NCBI GenBank assembly: GCA_035489435.1
Contig: DATHKG010000096.1
Origin: DATHKG01 sp035489435
Lineage (GTDB): Bacteria; Bacteroidota; Bacteroidia; Chitinophagales; Chitinophagaceae
Length of the DNA: 64,000 bases
Direction: 5' to 3' (one strand)
Shown: positions 17,197 through 25,557 of the stretch, one piece after another
Numbering within the stretch: position 1 is the stretch's first letter
Layout: the number at the start of each line of letters is the position of its first letter
The notes under the pieces: model-generated
Told to the model about the DNA's origin: nothing
Seen by the model: only the letters and a program-made list of their open reading frames with translations
Databases searched by the model: none
Position numbers and translations under genes: made by a program

Positions 17197-18144
17197 TTAA
17201 TCTCCGTTCCGGAACTTTTCCGGGGAAACTTTAACGACTTTTTTAAATGCTTTTGAAAACTCTGCAGTGGATGAATAACCGCATTGTTTTGCGGTGACCT
17301 TAACCGACAGGCCGCTTTTCAAAAAACGTTTGGCCTGCCGCATCCTTAACCTTACCAGGTATTGATATGGTGATACACCAAATATCCAGGGAAAATATTT
17401 TTTCAGATAACAGGCGTTTGTATTTGCCCGACGCGCCAGTTCTGGCAGGAGATAATGTTTCCGGATATTTTCAGCAATCAACTCCTCGACTGCGTAAATG
17501 TTATTCAACACATCCTGACCAGGCGATTTATAGGCCTGATCTTTTTCGAGATGTGCAAATAGATTTACCAGGAGCAGTTCAGCATTTTTCTCATTACGCG
17601 GCTCATGCAAAATATTTTCAATGATCAATTCTGTTTCTGCACCTGCAGCCCTCGGAGCCGATATCAATATATAGGGCCGGGCCGAAATTCCTACCTCGAA
17701 AAACCGCGCCGCCGTTGGATAAAATGGCAATAGCCGGTTAACCATATCCAGGGAAAAACAGGCGTCGAAACTGCTGTAAGCCCTGGCACGCGGATACTGA
17801 ATTCTTGCTTCAAGCTTGTTTGCCAGTGCCATCGAAAACTGACCCTCACGGATATAAATATCATCTGCATTTTTGAAGTCATGGTTGATATGACTTTCCA
17901 GGACAATCCGGGTATATAGCCCTTCCAACGAACAACGTCCCATAACCGTTAATGGTGTCAGCAAATCAACCACACTATACTGAAAACAAAAATCCGGGTT
18001 GACAATGCTTTGAAAAGTCAGGCGACCGAATTTGCCTTTTGCAGAAGCAATAACCGCTTCTGGCATACTGACGCCCGCAAAGCCAGCCGGAATATAATTT
18101 TCAAACTGCAGGGGTTCATTTGATAAGGAAGTCCATTCAATCAT
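17197..18144 (-). CDS. AraC-family transcriptional regulator
   Basis: 315 aa. The C-terminal ~95 residues contain both HTH motifs (LLPELARRANTNACYLKKYF and VKVTAKQCGYSSTAEFSKAFKK) and the VSPEKFRNG ending. The N-terminal ~200 residues are a ligand or dimerisation domain I cannot name. It precedes the MauE-like/DUF6520-like pair on the same strand with a 106-bp gap and is divergent from a LysR gene. It may control those neighbours. Confidence 0.85.
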   Translation of the reverse strand: MIEWTSLSNEPLQFENYIPAGFAGVSMPEAVIASAKGKFGRLTFQSIVNPDFCFQYSVVDLLTPLTVMGRCSLEGLYTRIVLESHINHDFKNADDIYIREGQFSMALANKLEARIQYPRARAYSSFDACFSLDMVNRLLPFYPTAARFFEVGISARPYILISAPRAAGAETELIIENILHEPRNEKNAELLLVNLFAHLEKDQAYKSPGQDVLNNIYAVEELIAENIRKHYLLPELARRANTNACYLKKYFPWIFGVSPYQYLVRLRMRQAKRFLKSGLSVKVTAKQCGYSSTAEFSKAFKKVVKVSPEKFRNGD

Positions 18145-18223
18145 GTGCGGTGATAAGATAGCTTGGCTATATCCACTAATATAAAGTAAAAACGGAAACG
18201 CCTTATGGTAAAAAGGTAAATAA

Positions 18224-18238
18224 TGATAAATTTTATCA
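18224..18238. promoter_or_regulatory. Perfect 15-bp palindrome in the AraC/LysR divergent region
   Basis: TGATAAA-T-TTTATCA lies in the 320-bp gap between the divergent AraC (ends of start at 18144) and LysR (start 18465) genes. Its symmetry suits a dimeric repressor. The rest of the gap shows no gene. Confidence 0.35.
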
Positions 18239-18464
18239 CCACTTCCAACCGTTAAAAACCCATTGTCAATTCAACCTGAAATTGTATATACGTTGGTAAA
18301 GGCAGGATTCGACGACTTTCCACTTTTCAATATGGATGACTTCATGAATTTTCGGATAAATTATTGGTCGCAGTCCATAACTTTGAGTTTTAACACCGGG
18401 GCAATCAAATAAACCTGTTCGTTTGTTTGAACATCCACCACAAATAATTTTCAGGAGCTCATCT

Positions 18465-19370
18465 ATGCTTTCTACTCATCACCTGGTTTTTCTGGAGGTT
18501 GCCAGGCAACGAAGCTTTTCGAGGGCTAGCCAGGTACTGTTCATTTCGCAGCCCGCAATCAGCAAGCACATAAAGTTTCTTGAAAACTATTATAAGTGCA
18601 GACTGTTTGAACGCAAAGGCATCCAGATCCAGATAACACCGGCCGGCAAATTACTAATGGAACGTTTGCTTTATGTTAAAAACATACAGGAAGAAACCGA
18701 ATTTCAGATAACCTCAATAAGCAACGAAATCGAAGCAAAAGGAACAATGAAACTCGGCGCAAGTACCACTGTTGCACTTTATATTCTGCCCCGGATTCTA
18801 TCAATATTTCATAAAAAATTTCCACAGCTTGAGATCAGCCTGCTTAACAGGAATTCCGAAATAGTGCTTGCCGCCCTGATTGACCAGGAAATTAATCTGG
18901 GTATAGTTGAACAACGCAGCAAACTCACTAACATAGTTTATCATCCTTTCATCAATGATAAAGTAATTGCTGTCTGCAACAAAAATAGCCCCATCGCGAA
19001 AAAAAAATCGTATCCTCTCAGCGCTATAGTTAATATGCCCGTAGCCTTGCGTGAAAGAGGAAGCGGAACACTCGATGCGCTGCAATTCAGTCTCGCAAAA
19101 AACAAGATATCTCTCAACCAGCTAAATGTTAAAGTGAGACTTGGTGGTACTGAAGCATTAAAAAATTTCCTGGTCGAATCGGAACTTCTCGGTTTTTTGC
19201 CAAAACGTTCGGTTCTGAAAGAATTGGCTGACAAGACATTAACGGAAATAAACTTTGAAGGATTAAATATTGAAAGAAATTTCTATTTCATCCAGCGCAA
19301 GGGCGAAAGTAGTGAATTGACCAAAGCATTTATCAAAATCGCCAAGACTTATCATAACCTCAGGTTATAG
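18465..19370 (+). CDS. LysR-family transcriptional regulator
   Basis: 301 aa from the ATG at 18465, chosen over a TTG at 18423 because AGGAG lies 7 nt before it. The N terminus is the winged HTH (LVFLEVARQRSFSRASQVLF, SQPAISKHIKFLE), followed by a linker helix and a periplasmic-binding-like effector domain (GASTTVALYILPRILSIFHKKFP, ELLGFLPKRSV). The LysR target is often the adjacent gene; here that is the small unknown protein 67 bp downstream or the divergent AraC gene. Ligand unknown. Confidence 0.9.
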   Translation: MLSTHHLVFLEVARQRSFSRASQVLFISQPAISKHIKFLENYYKCRLFERKGIQIQITPAGKLLMERLLYVKNIQEETEFQITSISNEIEAKGTMKLGASTTVALYILPRILSIFHKKFPQLEISLLNRNSEIVLAALIDQEINLGIVEQRSKLTNIVYHPFINDKVIAVCNKNSPIAKKKSYPLSAIVNMPVALRERGSGTLDALQFSLAKNKISLNQLNVKVRLGGTEALKNFLVESELLGFLPKRSVLKELADKTLTEINFEGLNIERNFYFIQRKGESSELTKAFIKIAKTYHNLRL

Positions 19371-19437
19371 GTTATAACCATTTTGTATTTATTTAGTTAT
19401 ATAGTTTGAGTTACTTTTGAGGTGAGAAATCTACTAT

Positions 19438-19737
19438 ATGAAAATCAAACTACTATCGCATTTTAATTCAATTTATCCCTCGTTACGACAATTTCGTTCG
19501 GCGAAAGAAAGTATACTGGAGCGACTTACACTTTGTAATGGAACCATGCCGGAACTCACGGAGGAAACTTTAGAGGAAGAAGAATCTGAAATAGCCGCTT
19601 CAGCTGGCTCTATGTTATGCCCGCAGGCCCATGCGAGTTTTATGGGATTGCGTAAACTGATCGAAAAAGATTGGTTTGAAAGCGAAGGATTTTTGCACTC
19701 TACAAATATTCTTACCAGCTACAAGTTTTCCTGCTAG
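19438..19737 (+). CDS. Unrecognised small acidic, Cys-containing protein
   Basis: 99 aa. I recognise no family. A middle acidic helix (ELTEETLEEEESEIAASAGS) is followed by a Cys-, Ser- and Thr-containing tail (MLCPQAHASF to a C-terminal KFSC). The leader-like helix followed by a small-residue AGS recalls precursor peptides of modified natural products, but no modification or export gene is nearby. A TAnnTTTG-like box (TACTTTTG, 19412-19419) lies 18 bp before the ATG. It follows the LysR gene. Real coding status is likely but not proven. Confidence 0.45.
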   Translation: MKIKLLSHFNSIYPSLRQFRSAKESILERLTLCNGTMPELTEETLEEEESEIAASAGSMLCPQAHASFMGLRKLIEKDWFESEGFLHSTNILTSYKFSC

Positions 19738-19776
19738 CCAAAGATTTAAGCCAGTAATGCAAATCGAAAGTAGCAA

Positions 19777-22545
19777 TTATTCCCGTTGAAATCTTAAAGC
19801 AATGATGGCAAGTAATGCGATCAGCAACGTAAAAAATATAGCGATTCCAACAACCATCGCGAACTTACTATTCAGAGGCAGAAGCTCTAAAGGCTTTCCT
19901 TCTACAAGGCTGCCAGCCCAAAAATAAGGCATGACCTTTTCGCCAGTCGCAGTCTCCAGATATTTTAATTTGGCTTGTTGCAAGGCAACATCTACTGGCA
20001 AACCTTTCCTCAGCAACTGATAAAACAATTCGTTTAACTGGTAAGTTGTTTTACTGTCAACCGGCCACAGATTCACAATAGAAGTCGGAATACCTATGGC
20101 CGCAAAAGCCCGGTTAAAGCTAAACACGCCTTCTCCTTTATAAAACTGACCGAGTCCTGACTCGCAGGCGGCCAGAACAATCAACAAGGTTACTGGCCGT
20201 ACTGAAACCATCACGTCATTCAGATAAAGTAATGAGTCTGCGAAGTAAATAACAGGATCTGCCCGCTGCCCCCTGGCATCTGCATGCGTATATAAGTGGA
20301 CAATCTCGTATTTATAAAAGTTATCCAGAAAATTTTTCTTTGTGGCCGCATTCGAAAACATACTGGTATACTTAAAGCCTTCAGCCAGGTTCCTCACAGA
20401 TAAATCACTGCCTGCAAGTTCACTTACATTCAGACGCCCGGAATATTGAACAGGTGCCACTCCCAGAAGCTGGGGATTTGAGATTGATTTTGCCTCAATA
20501 GAACTGTCCGCAAGATAGGCGGCCGAGTATACATAACTGATAGCATAATCCTGCACCAAATACCGGTTTTGCCCGTTCGTTGTAGTTTTTACGAGAGCTT
20601 CAAAAGGATAATGATTCGAGCCGGGAGAAATCATGATTCTGCCGGGGGAAATCTCATCATGGCCAAACACTAATTTATAAAGGGCATTTGCATTGCGCGA
20701 CCATTTTTCAAATGCATCGGTATAGACCTCCGGTTTAATCAACCCTTGCTGAAATTCCGCCACAAGACAGTCATAGCTTTTTTTCGCAATCTTCTGGAAT
20801 AATATTTTATGTCCAATGAACTTCAACAAATAGACCGCGGAATCGCCGTCGAAAATGTTTATATATGCCTGGTGAGTTTCAAGAATTTTTTTTACAGTTT
20901 TTAAAGCTGCAGCTGACTCAATGGCTAATCTATGATCATGCATTAAAGATTCGGTGCCGGTGACGGGCAATCTCAAAAGATATTCTTTTTGTTCAAGCTC
21001 AAGAACCCTCCTTTGTAATGCGGTATATGCAGGATCATCCCTGTTTGTCTGTGAAATACGATCGTTAAGCGCTTTAATTTCAGCCCGGATGGTTGTCTTA
21101 ATTTTCAGCTCTGCAGGTTGCATTGCACGTGTTTCACTGATTTGATCCTGTAACAAAATCGCCCTGCTTTTTTCGAGAAAATACAAGGCGGCAGTTTTAT
21201 CATCTAATAAATAACTGGATTCAATCGCACGCTCATATAGATATACAGTTTGCTTACGCCAGTATAACTTGGAATCCAATGTACGATATTCATTTTTCAG
21301 CCGGGAAAGCAACTGATCCGCGCGCGCATAAAAATCAATCGCAGTGTTTAGCGATCTGCGATCCTTGTATAACATCCCGATTCGCAAATAAACATCAGCC
21401 GTTGAAATCAACAGTTGAATGGCATATGGCGCCCGCTTTTCTAATGCGAAAGTCAGTAAAAGACCAGGCATCTCTTTAATATTAGGGATATCAACGCCTA
21501 ACAAGCTGGATGCCTTATCAATATACTGCAGCGCTAGATTTGGATTATTCGCTTTTAGATATGCCTTCGACATGGTATTCAAAATCGAAACAGAATCTAT
21601 CTGAACTGCATAACGTAATGCAAGTTTGCTATATTTTAGACAAAGATCAGGGCGATTAAAATATTCCAGATGAGTTTGCCCAATGATTTCATAACACTCA
21701 GCCAGGCCCTTTGCATATTTTTCTTTCCTGTGATTTTCAATAGCAATTAAAAGCGAAGCTATAGCCGAATCCGGTTTATTACGAAGTAGATATAAATCAG
21801 CATTTATACCCTGTAAAGTGCCCAGTAACCCAATCGTGCGAAGTTTTTCGTGCTCTTTTAAGGTGTTGTGAAGTATTTCCTGAGCTACCTGCAATTCCCC
21901 CAGGTACATGTGCGCCTGTACCTTATAAAAGATTATTGAAGTAGCTCTGTGGAAACTACTATTATCATGGACATATTTCTTTATAATCGCCTCCCCTAAA
22001 TCAGCATAGCTGATGCAAGCCCTATAATCACCTTTATTATATAACCATGCAACCTGTTCTTCTATAAGCAGTGAAGTATTGTAATAGCTGGTATTCATTT
22101 CCTTGTCCACCGAAATACAGCTGTCCACCATATTCATCTGCATTGGATATTGATCCAGCGAATCGTAACAGGCAACCATCAGGTAAAAGTTCTTCGCGAG
22201 TTGCACCAGGTTTTCTTCCTTTTCATCCATCATTTTCCTAAAAAGTACTCTGACTTTTTCGGCCCATTCAATTGCATTTTTATATTCTCCCTTGTCATAA
22301 TATATAACGCTGATCATCCGTTGAACACGCCCTTGAATGTAGGTGCCCTGAATTGCTGTATGAGAAATAGCAGAGTCAATGGATATCCATTTACTTAAAT
22401 TTTTCAGACTCCTTGCGCTATCAGCTGAAAGCTGTTGTAAAATACAATCACTGTCTATGCAATGCACGGACAGTGATTGTGAACTTGCCGGATTACTTAA
22501 CAGAAATGTTGCCAGGAACCAGATATAGTTTATTATCCGTTTCAA
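19777..22545 (-). CDS. Exported TPR protein with C-terminal CHAT peptidase domain and membrane anchor
   Basis: 922 aa. Signal peptide (FLATFLLSNPASSQ), TPR-like helical repeats over ~60-480, a coiled stretch near 480-530 and a CHAT caspase-like domain at ~600-880. The catalytic His is in EIVHLYTHA and the Cys in LAACESGLGQF; the substrate-pocket FSFNRAFAAIGIPTSIVNLW also fits. A membrane span follows at ~893-915, leaving a short basic tail. The enzyme thus appears to face the periplasm. The start is TTG at 22545, with an in-frame stop two codons upstream. It is the last gene of a unit with a sigma factor, an anti-sigma/TPR protein and a small anchored protein. Substrate unknown. Confidence 0.88.
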   Translation of the reverse strand: MKRIINYIWFLATFLLSNPASSQSLSVHCIDSDCILQQLSADSARSLKNLSKWISIDSAISHTAIQGTYIQGRVQRMISVIYYDKGEYKNAIEWAEKVRVLFRKMMDEKEENLVQLAKNFYLMVACYDSLDQYPMQMNMVDSCISVDKEMNTSYYNTSLLIEEQVAWLYNKGDYRACISYADLGEAIIKKYVHDNSSFHRATSIIFYKVQAHMYLGELQVAQEILHNTLKEHEKLRTIGLLGTLQGINADLYLLRNKPDSAIASLLIAIENHRKEKYAKGLAECYEIIGQTHLEYFNRPDLCLKYSKLALRYAVQIDSVSILNTMSKAYLKANNPNLALQYIDKASSLLGVDIPNIKEMPGLLLTFALEKRAPYAIQLLISTADVYLRIGMLYKDRRSLNTAIDFYARADQLLSRLKNEYRTLDSKLYWRKQTVYLYERAIESSYLLDDKTAALYFLEKSRAILLQDQISETRAMQPAELKIKTTIRAEIKALNDRISQTNRDDPAYTALQRRVLELEQKEYLLRLPVTGTESLMHDHRLAIESAAALKTVKKILETHQAYINIFDGDSAVYLLKFIGHKILFQKIAKKSYDCLVAEFQQGLIKPEVYTDAFEKWSRNANALYKLVFGHDEISPGRIMISPGSNHYPFEALVKTTTNGQNRYLVQDYAISYVYSAAYLADSSIEAKSISNPQLLGVAPVQYSGRLNVSELAGSDLSVRNLAEGFKYTSMFSNAATKKNFLDNFYKYEIVHLYTHADARGQRADPVIYFADSLLYLNDVMVSVRPVTLLIVLAACESGLGQFYKGEGVFSFNRAFAAIGIPTSIVNLWPVDSKTTYQLNELFYQLLRKGLPVDVALQQAKLKYLETATGEKVMPYFWAGSLVEGKPLELLPLNSKFAMVVGIAIFFTLLIALLAIIALRFQRE

Positions 22546-22576
22546 TTTTCAAGCTCTTAATTATCACGCTCACACA

Positions 22577-23110
22577 TTAATTATAATCGCACTGCCATCC
22601 TTCAAAATCATATTTTGATTTAAAGTTTGGACGTGGGCGTGGACATTGTGGCGGAGTATGACCGGTATCATCCGTTCCTGCTTCCAATGACATCATTCTC
22701 GGAGCGGCCCTGGGCGCCTCACCAGCCTGGAGGGATGAGTCAGTCTCGAAGGATGACCTGGTATAACCATCCTCAAGGATTCTCACCGTATAGTATTGAA
22801 CTTCAAGTATATTTTCTCCTTCAATAATTATTTGGTCATACGTATAACCAAGTTTGTATTTTCCAGCGAATCCAAGTTTGTCAACATGATGTTTTTGCAC
22901 TTGTGCTGTAATTTTTTTAATTTCCTCATTAAGTTTTTTTGTGTCATTAAACTCTTCCGGAGGGTCTACGGTCAAATATAGCCTTCCCCATTTTTTGACA
23001 TTTGAATCTGTTGCACATGACCGGCATTTTCTACGGGAGACCAATACCCCGGCGACAAAGGATGCCAGACCAACGGCAATGAGAGAAGTGGTGCTTGTCT
23101 TTACAGGCAT
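22577..23110 (-). CDS. Unrecognised membrane-anchored protein in sigma/CHAT operon
   Basis: 177 aa. One N-terminal membrane span (SLIAVGLASFVAGVLVSRRK) followed by a CRSC pair, then a mixed alpha/beta region (KKLNEEIKKITAQVQKHHVD, GYTYDQIIIEGENILEVQYY) and a Pro-rich, low-complexity C terminus ending in CDYN. No catalytic motif seen. It lies 33 bp after the anti-sigma/TPR gene and 31 bp before the CHAT gene. A role as cofactor or substrate of the CHAT peptidase is a possible inference from position alone. Confidence 0.65.
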   Translation of the reverse strand: MPVKTSTTSLIAVGLASFVAGVLVSRRKCRSCATDSNVKKWGRLYLTVDPPEEFNDTKKLNEEIKKITAQVQKHHVDKLGFAGKYKLGYTYDQIIIEGENILEVQYYTVRILEDGYTRSSFETDSSLQAGEAPRAAPRMMSLEAGTDDTGHTPPQCPRPRPNFKSKYDFEGWQCDYN

Positions 23111-23143
23111 AGTGAAAAGGTTTAAATAATATATAATAGAACG

Positions 23144-23902
23144 TTACCAGTTCTTGAGCCAGGCTTCTGCAATCTCACTATGTGTTTCTTTGTTTTTGAC
23201 AACGTTCTGCAAAATTTCTTTTGCCTGATCATTGTCTCCTGGTTGGTTTCGTTTCATCAGGGTGATAGCCGCATAAAAGTTTCCGGGGTTGGAATTTAGT
23301 CCCTGTACAGAAGACAGGTTCTGGAAATATTGAAATGCCTTTTCATAGTCTTTAAGCATAAGAGCCGCAATACCCGCATATTCGCGTGCTTTGACATCTG
23401 TAGGATATTGTTTCGCGATGTTTTCAAATATAGCTAAGGCCTCCGCATATTTGCCCTTATCGTTAAACTGCTTTCCCATAGTCATGCTATCTGCTGTTGT
23501 ACCCATGGGAACACCTAAAGTCTGGAATTCTTCAGATATGAATTTATCAGCCATTTGCTGGGGCGTAGGACTCTTGGTATACAAATATCCACTCACTAAA
23601 ACCGCACTAAACACAGCTGCGGCAATTGCATACTTCCAGATCTGGCGGATAACCGCACCTTTTGTTTTGGATGGAGCCAGCTGATCCGCAACGACCATCT
23701 TCGAACTATCATAGACCTGGCGGAAACGTATTTTCTTTTCTGCATTTAACTGATCCTTCACCGTTCCTACCGAACTCATATAAAAAGCCACCTCTTTCGC
23801 AAAATCAGGATCATTTTGAATTGCCATCTCGAATTCCCGGGCCTCGACCGCATTTAATGTACCCTGGAAATAATTTTCGATTTGTTCGAGGCTCTGTGAC
23901 AT
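23144..23902 (-). CDS. Membrane anti-sigma-like protein with periplasmic TPR domain
   Basis: 252 aa. The N-terminal ~60 residues (LEQIENYFQGTLNAVEAREF, QNDPDFAKEVAFY) resemble the cytoplasmic helical domain of Bacteroidota anti-sigma factors without a zinc site. A membrane span lies at ~88-108 (YAIAAAVFSAVLVSGYLY), and residues ~140-250 form TPR units (GKYAEALAIFENIAKQYP, KDYEKAFQYFQNL). The ATG starts one nucleotide after the sigma-factor stop, the close spacing of a sigma/anti-sigma pair. It probably holds the sigma factor at the membrane and senses an envelope signal through the TPRs. Confidence 0.75.
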   Translation of the reverse strand: MSQSLEQIENYFQGTLNAVEAREFEMAIQNDPDFAKEVAFYMSSVGTVKDQLNAEKKIRFRQVYDSSKMVVADQLAPSKTKGAVIRQIWKYAIAAAVFSAVLVSGYLYTKSPTPQQMADKFISEEFQTLGVPMGTTADSMTMGKQFNDKGKYAEALAIFENIAKQYPTDVKAREYAGIAALMLKDYEKAFQYFQNLSSVQGLNSNPGNFYAAITLMKRNQPGDNDQAKEILQNVVKNKETHSEIAEAWLKNW

Positions 23903-23903
23903 A

Positions 23904-24497
23904 TTATGTGTTTTTGTATGATTGCCTTAATTTCTCAAGACAACGGATCCTGCTGGTTTTCGCCACCTCACCGGTTTTGTATTCAGCAATTTCCGCAATC
24001 TCCTTATCACTATATCCTTCAGCAAATAAATTGAGAAGCTTCTTGCATTTTTCACCCAATAACTCCAACTGATGCTTCAGTTGTTCGATATCCGATCTTT
24101 CAATTAATTGTTGAATTACCGGTTTCGCTGTGTCAGAAAGCTGCATCATCATATCATCAATGGCAGTCGTTTGGTGAACGCTCATTTTATTTGTCGTCTT
24201 TTTACGGATAAGGTCAACACATTTATTATGAAATATTTTGTATAAATAAGTCTTAAGGCTGGAACGGTTCTCGAAGAGTCCTTTTGTAATGGTATCAATA
24301 GCGGAAAGAATTGAATCGGCGTACGCATCAAATGATTCTTCTTCTGTGATAGAATATTTGTGACTGCCTTCGCGGATGAAATATGCATACTTTCTGAACA
24401 GATGGTCTTCTGCCGTTCGCCGTGGAACCCCGTCCAGACGGAGGTTCCGTGTTATTTCAAAGTCTTGATCATTCAAAGGGGAAGTAAAGGATGGCAT
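23904..24497 (-). CDS. ECF-like RNA polymerase sigma factor of the CHAT operon
   Basis: 197 aa. Region 2 features (SLKTYLYKIFHNKCVDLIRK) and a region 4 HTH (CKKLLNLFAEGYSDKEIAEI, then KTSRIRCLEKL) are present. The start is secure: a full Shine-Dalgarno AAGGAGG (24505-24511) precedes the ATG at 24497, rare in this window where most genes lack a strong site. It heads a four-gene unit ending in a TPR-CHAT peptidase and is divergent from a secreted PepSY-like protein. It probably drives its own operon once released by the membrane protein encoded next. Confidence 0.85.
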   Translation of the reverse strand: MPSFTSPLNDQDFEITRNLRLDGVPRRTAEDHLFRKYAYFIREGSHKYSITEEESFDAYADSILSAIDTITKGLFENRSSLKTYLYKIFHNKCVDLIRKKTTNKMSVHQTTAIDDMMMQLSDTAKPVIQQLIERSDIEQLKHQLELLGEKCKKLLNLFAEGYSDKEIAEIAEYKTGEVAKTSRIRCLEKLRQSYKNT

Positions 24498-24742
24498 AAG
24501 TGTTCCTCCTTATAGAAAGATATGTAAAAATGCGTATAAAAAAAAGTTGTGTTTTCTGTTACCCTTATGTTTCCCATCCACGACCAAATAGTGCAAGCCT
24601 GCTGACAAACACTAAAAGGAAACCGCAAAGGAATCTGCCAAAGTGTTACCAGAAAGCAGAAACTCCGGGAAGTTAACACCTGAATGCTTTAAATCCACCA
24701 TCCTCGCCACAAAATTTTAATCATCTTACAAATCTTAAAACA

Positions 24743-25312
24743 ATGAAACCTATCTTAGTAAGGTTACTCGCCTTCCTGTCTCCGCTCGCTTTAAACGAAG
24801 CAGCAATCGCACAGAATTCAACTCCGCTCAACTTTACTCCCGGGAATGTAAACTCAGCAGCTGCGCCTTATGCGGCTGCCGAAGCGGATCTCAAATCCCT
24901 GACAGAAATGAAAACTTTATCACCAAAAATGTATGAAAGATTCACCCGTGACTTTAAATCAGCTTATGACATCAGGGTCTTTGCTAATAAGAATGGTAAG
25001 ACCATTCAAATCAACAGCAAGACTGATGGTGACATGAACAGAACCACCTACACAAGGAAAGGAAAGTTCCTGAATAACATCAAACATTATGATTTCGCCA
25101 AACTTCCTGCTCCTATCGCAGACATGGTAAATGATGCCTATCCAAGGTGGGAGATTTTTGGGGGTGTAGCTGAAGTGACAGTTATGAACAAGGTCGCACA
25201 CCTGGTTCTTATCGAAAACAAAAAATCATGGAAACGTTTGAAAGTAGTAAACGGTGAGATCGAAGTTTACGAAGAGTTCGACAAATCAGTTGATCAATCT
25301 TTTAAAGAATAA
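24743..25312 (+). CDS. Small secreted protein, possibly PepSY-like fold
   Basis: 189 aa. Signal peptide (LVRLLAFLSPLALNEAAIAQ), then a polar region and a repeated alpha/beta pattern (ADMVNDAYPRWEIFGGVAEVTVMNKVAHLVLI) recalling PepSY/BLIP-like secreted proteins of Bacteroidota, in which a short helix precedes two strands. I cannot name the family firmly. It is divergent from the sigma/CHAT operon across a 245-bp region, so it could belong to the same regulon. A terminator hairpin lies ~165 bp downstream. Confidence 0.65.
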   Translation: MKPILVRLLAFLSPLALNEAAIAQNSTPLNFTPGNVNSAAAPYAAAEADLKSLTEMKTLSPKMYERFTRDFKSAYDIRVFANKNGKTIQINSKTDGDMNRTTYTRKGKFLNNIKHYDFAKLPAPIADMVNDAYPRWEIFGGVAEVTVMNKVAHLVLIENKKSWKRLKVVNGEIEVYEEFDKSVDQSFKE

Positions 25313-25476
25313 CAACATTGATCATCTGCTATCCCACTCCCTTCTGAAAACAGATCGACCCTGGAAAGCTTATCATTTTAGCGCAAAGCTAACCCTTAAA
25401 GCGCTGACCAACTTTGAACACTGACGTTTCCTGTTAACCTCTGTCACCCTCTTTTTACATCCCGCCTTAACCACTG

Positions 25477-25512
25477 AAAGGCTGTGTCATAATCATGATC
25501 CAGCCTTTCTTT
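25477..25512 (+). terminator. Hairpin with T-rich tail between convergent genes
   Basis: AAAGGCTG and CAGCCTTT form a perfect 8-bp stem with a 16-nt loop followed by CTTTATT. It stands between the plus-strand secreted protein gene and the convergent PepSY membrane protein gene and can end the plus-strand transcript. Confidence 0.6.
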
Positions 25513-25557
25513 ATTAAACCAGGTAAGGGAATTAGTACGGGTATATCGGGGTTTTAT

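Noticed and set aside
18423..18464. TTG start for the LysR gene, adding 14 residues
   Set aside because: The ATG at 18465 has AGGAG at a proper distance and gives the normal LysR N terminus.
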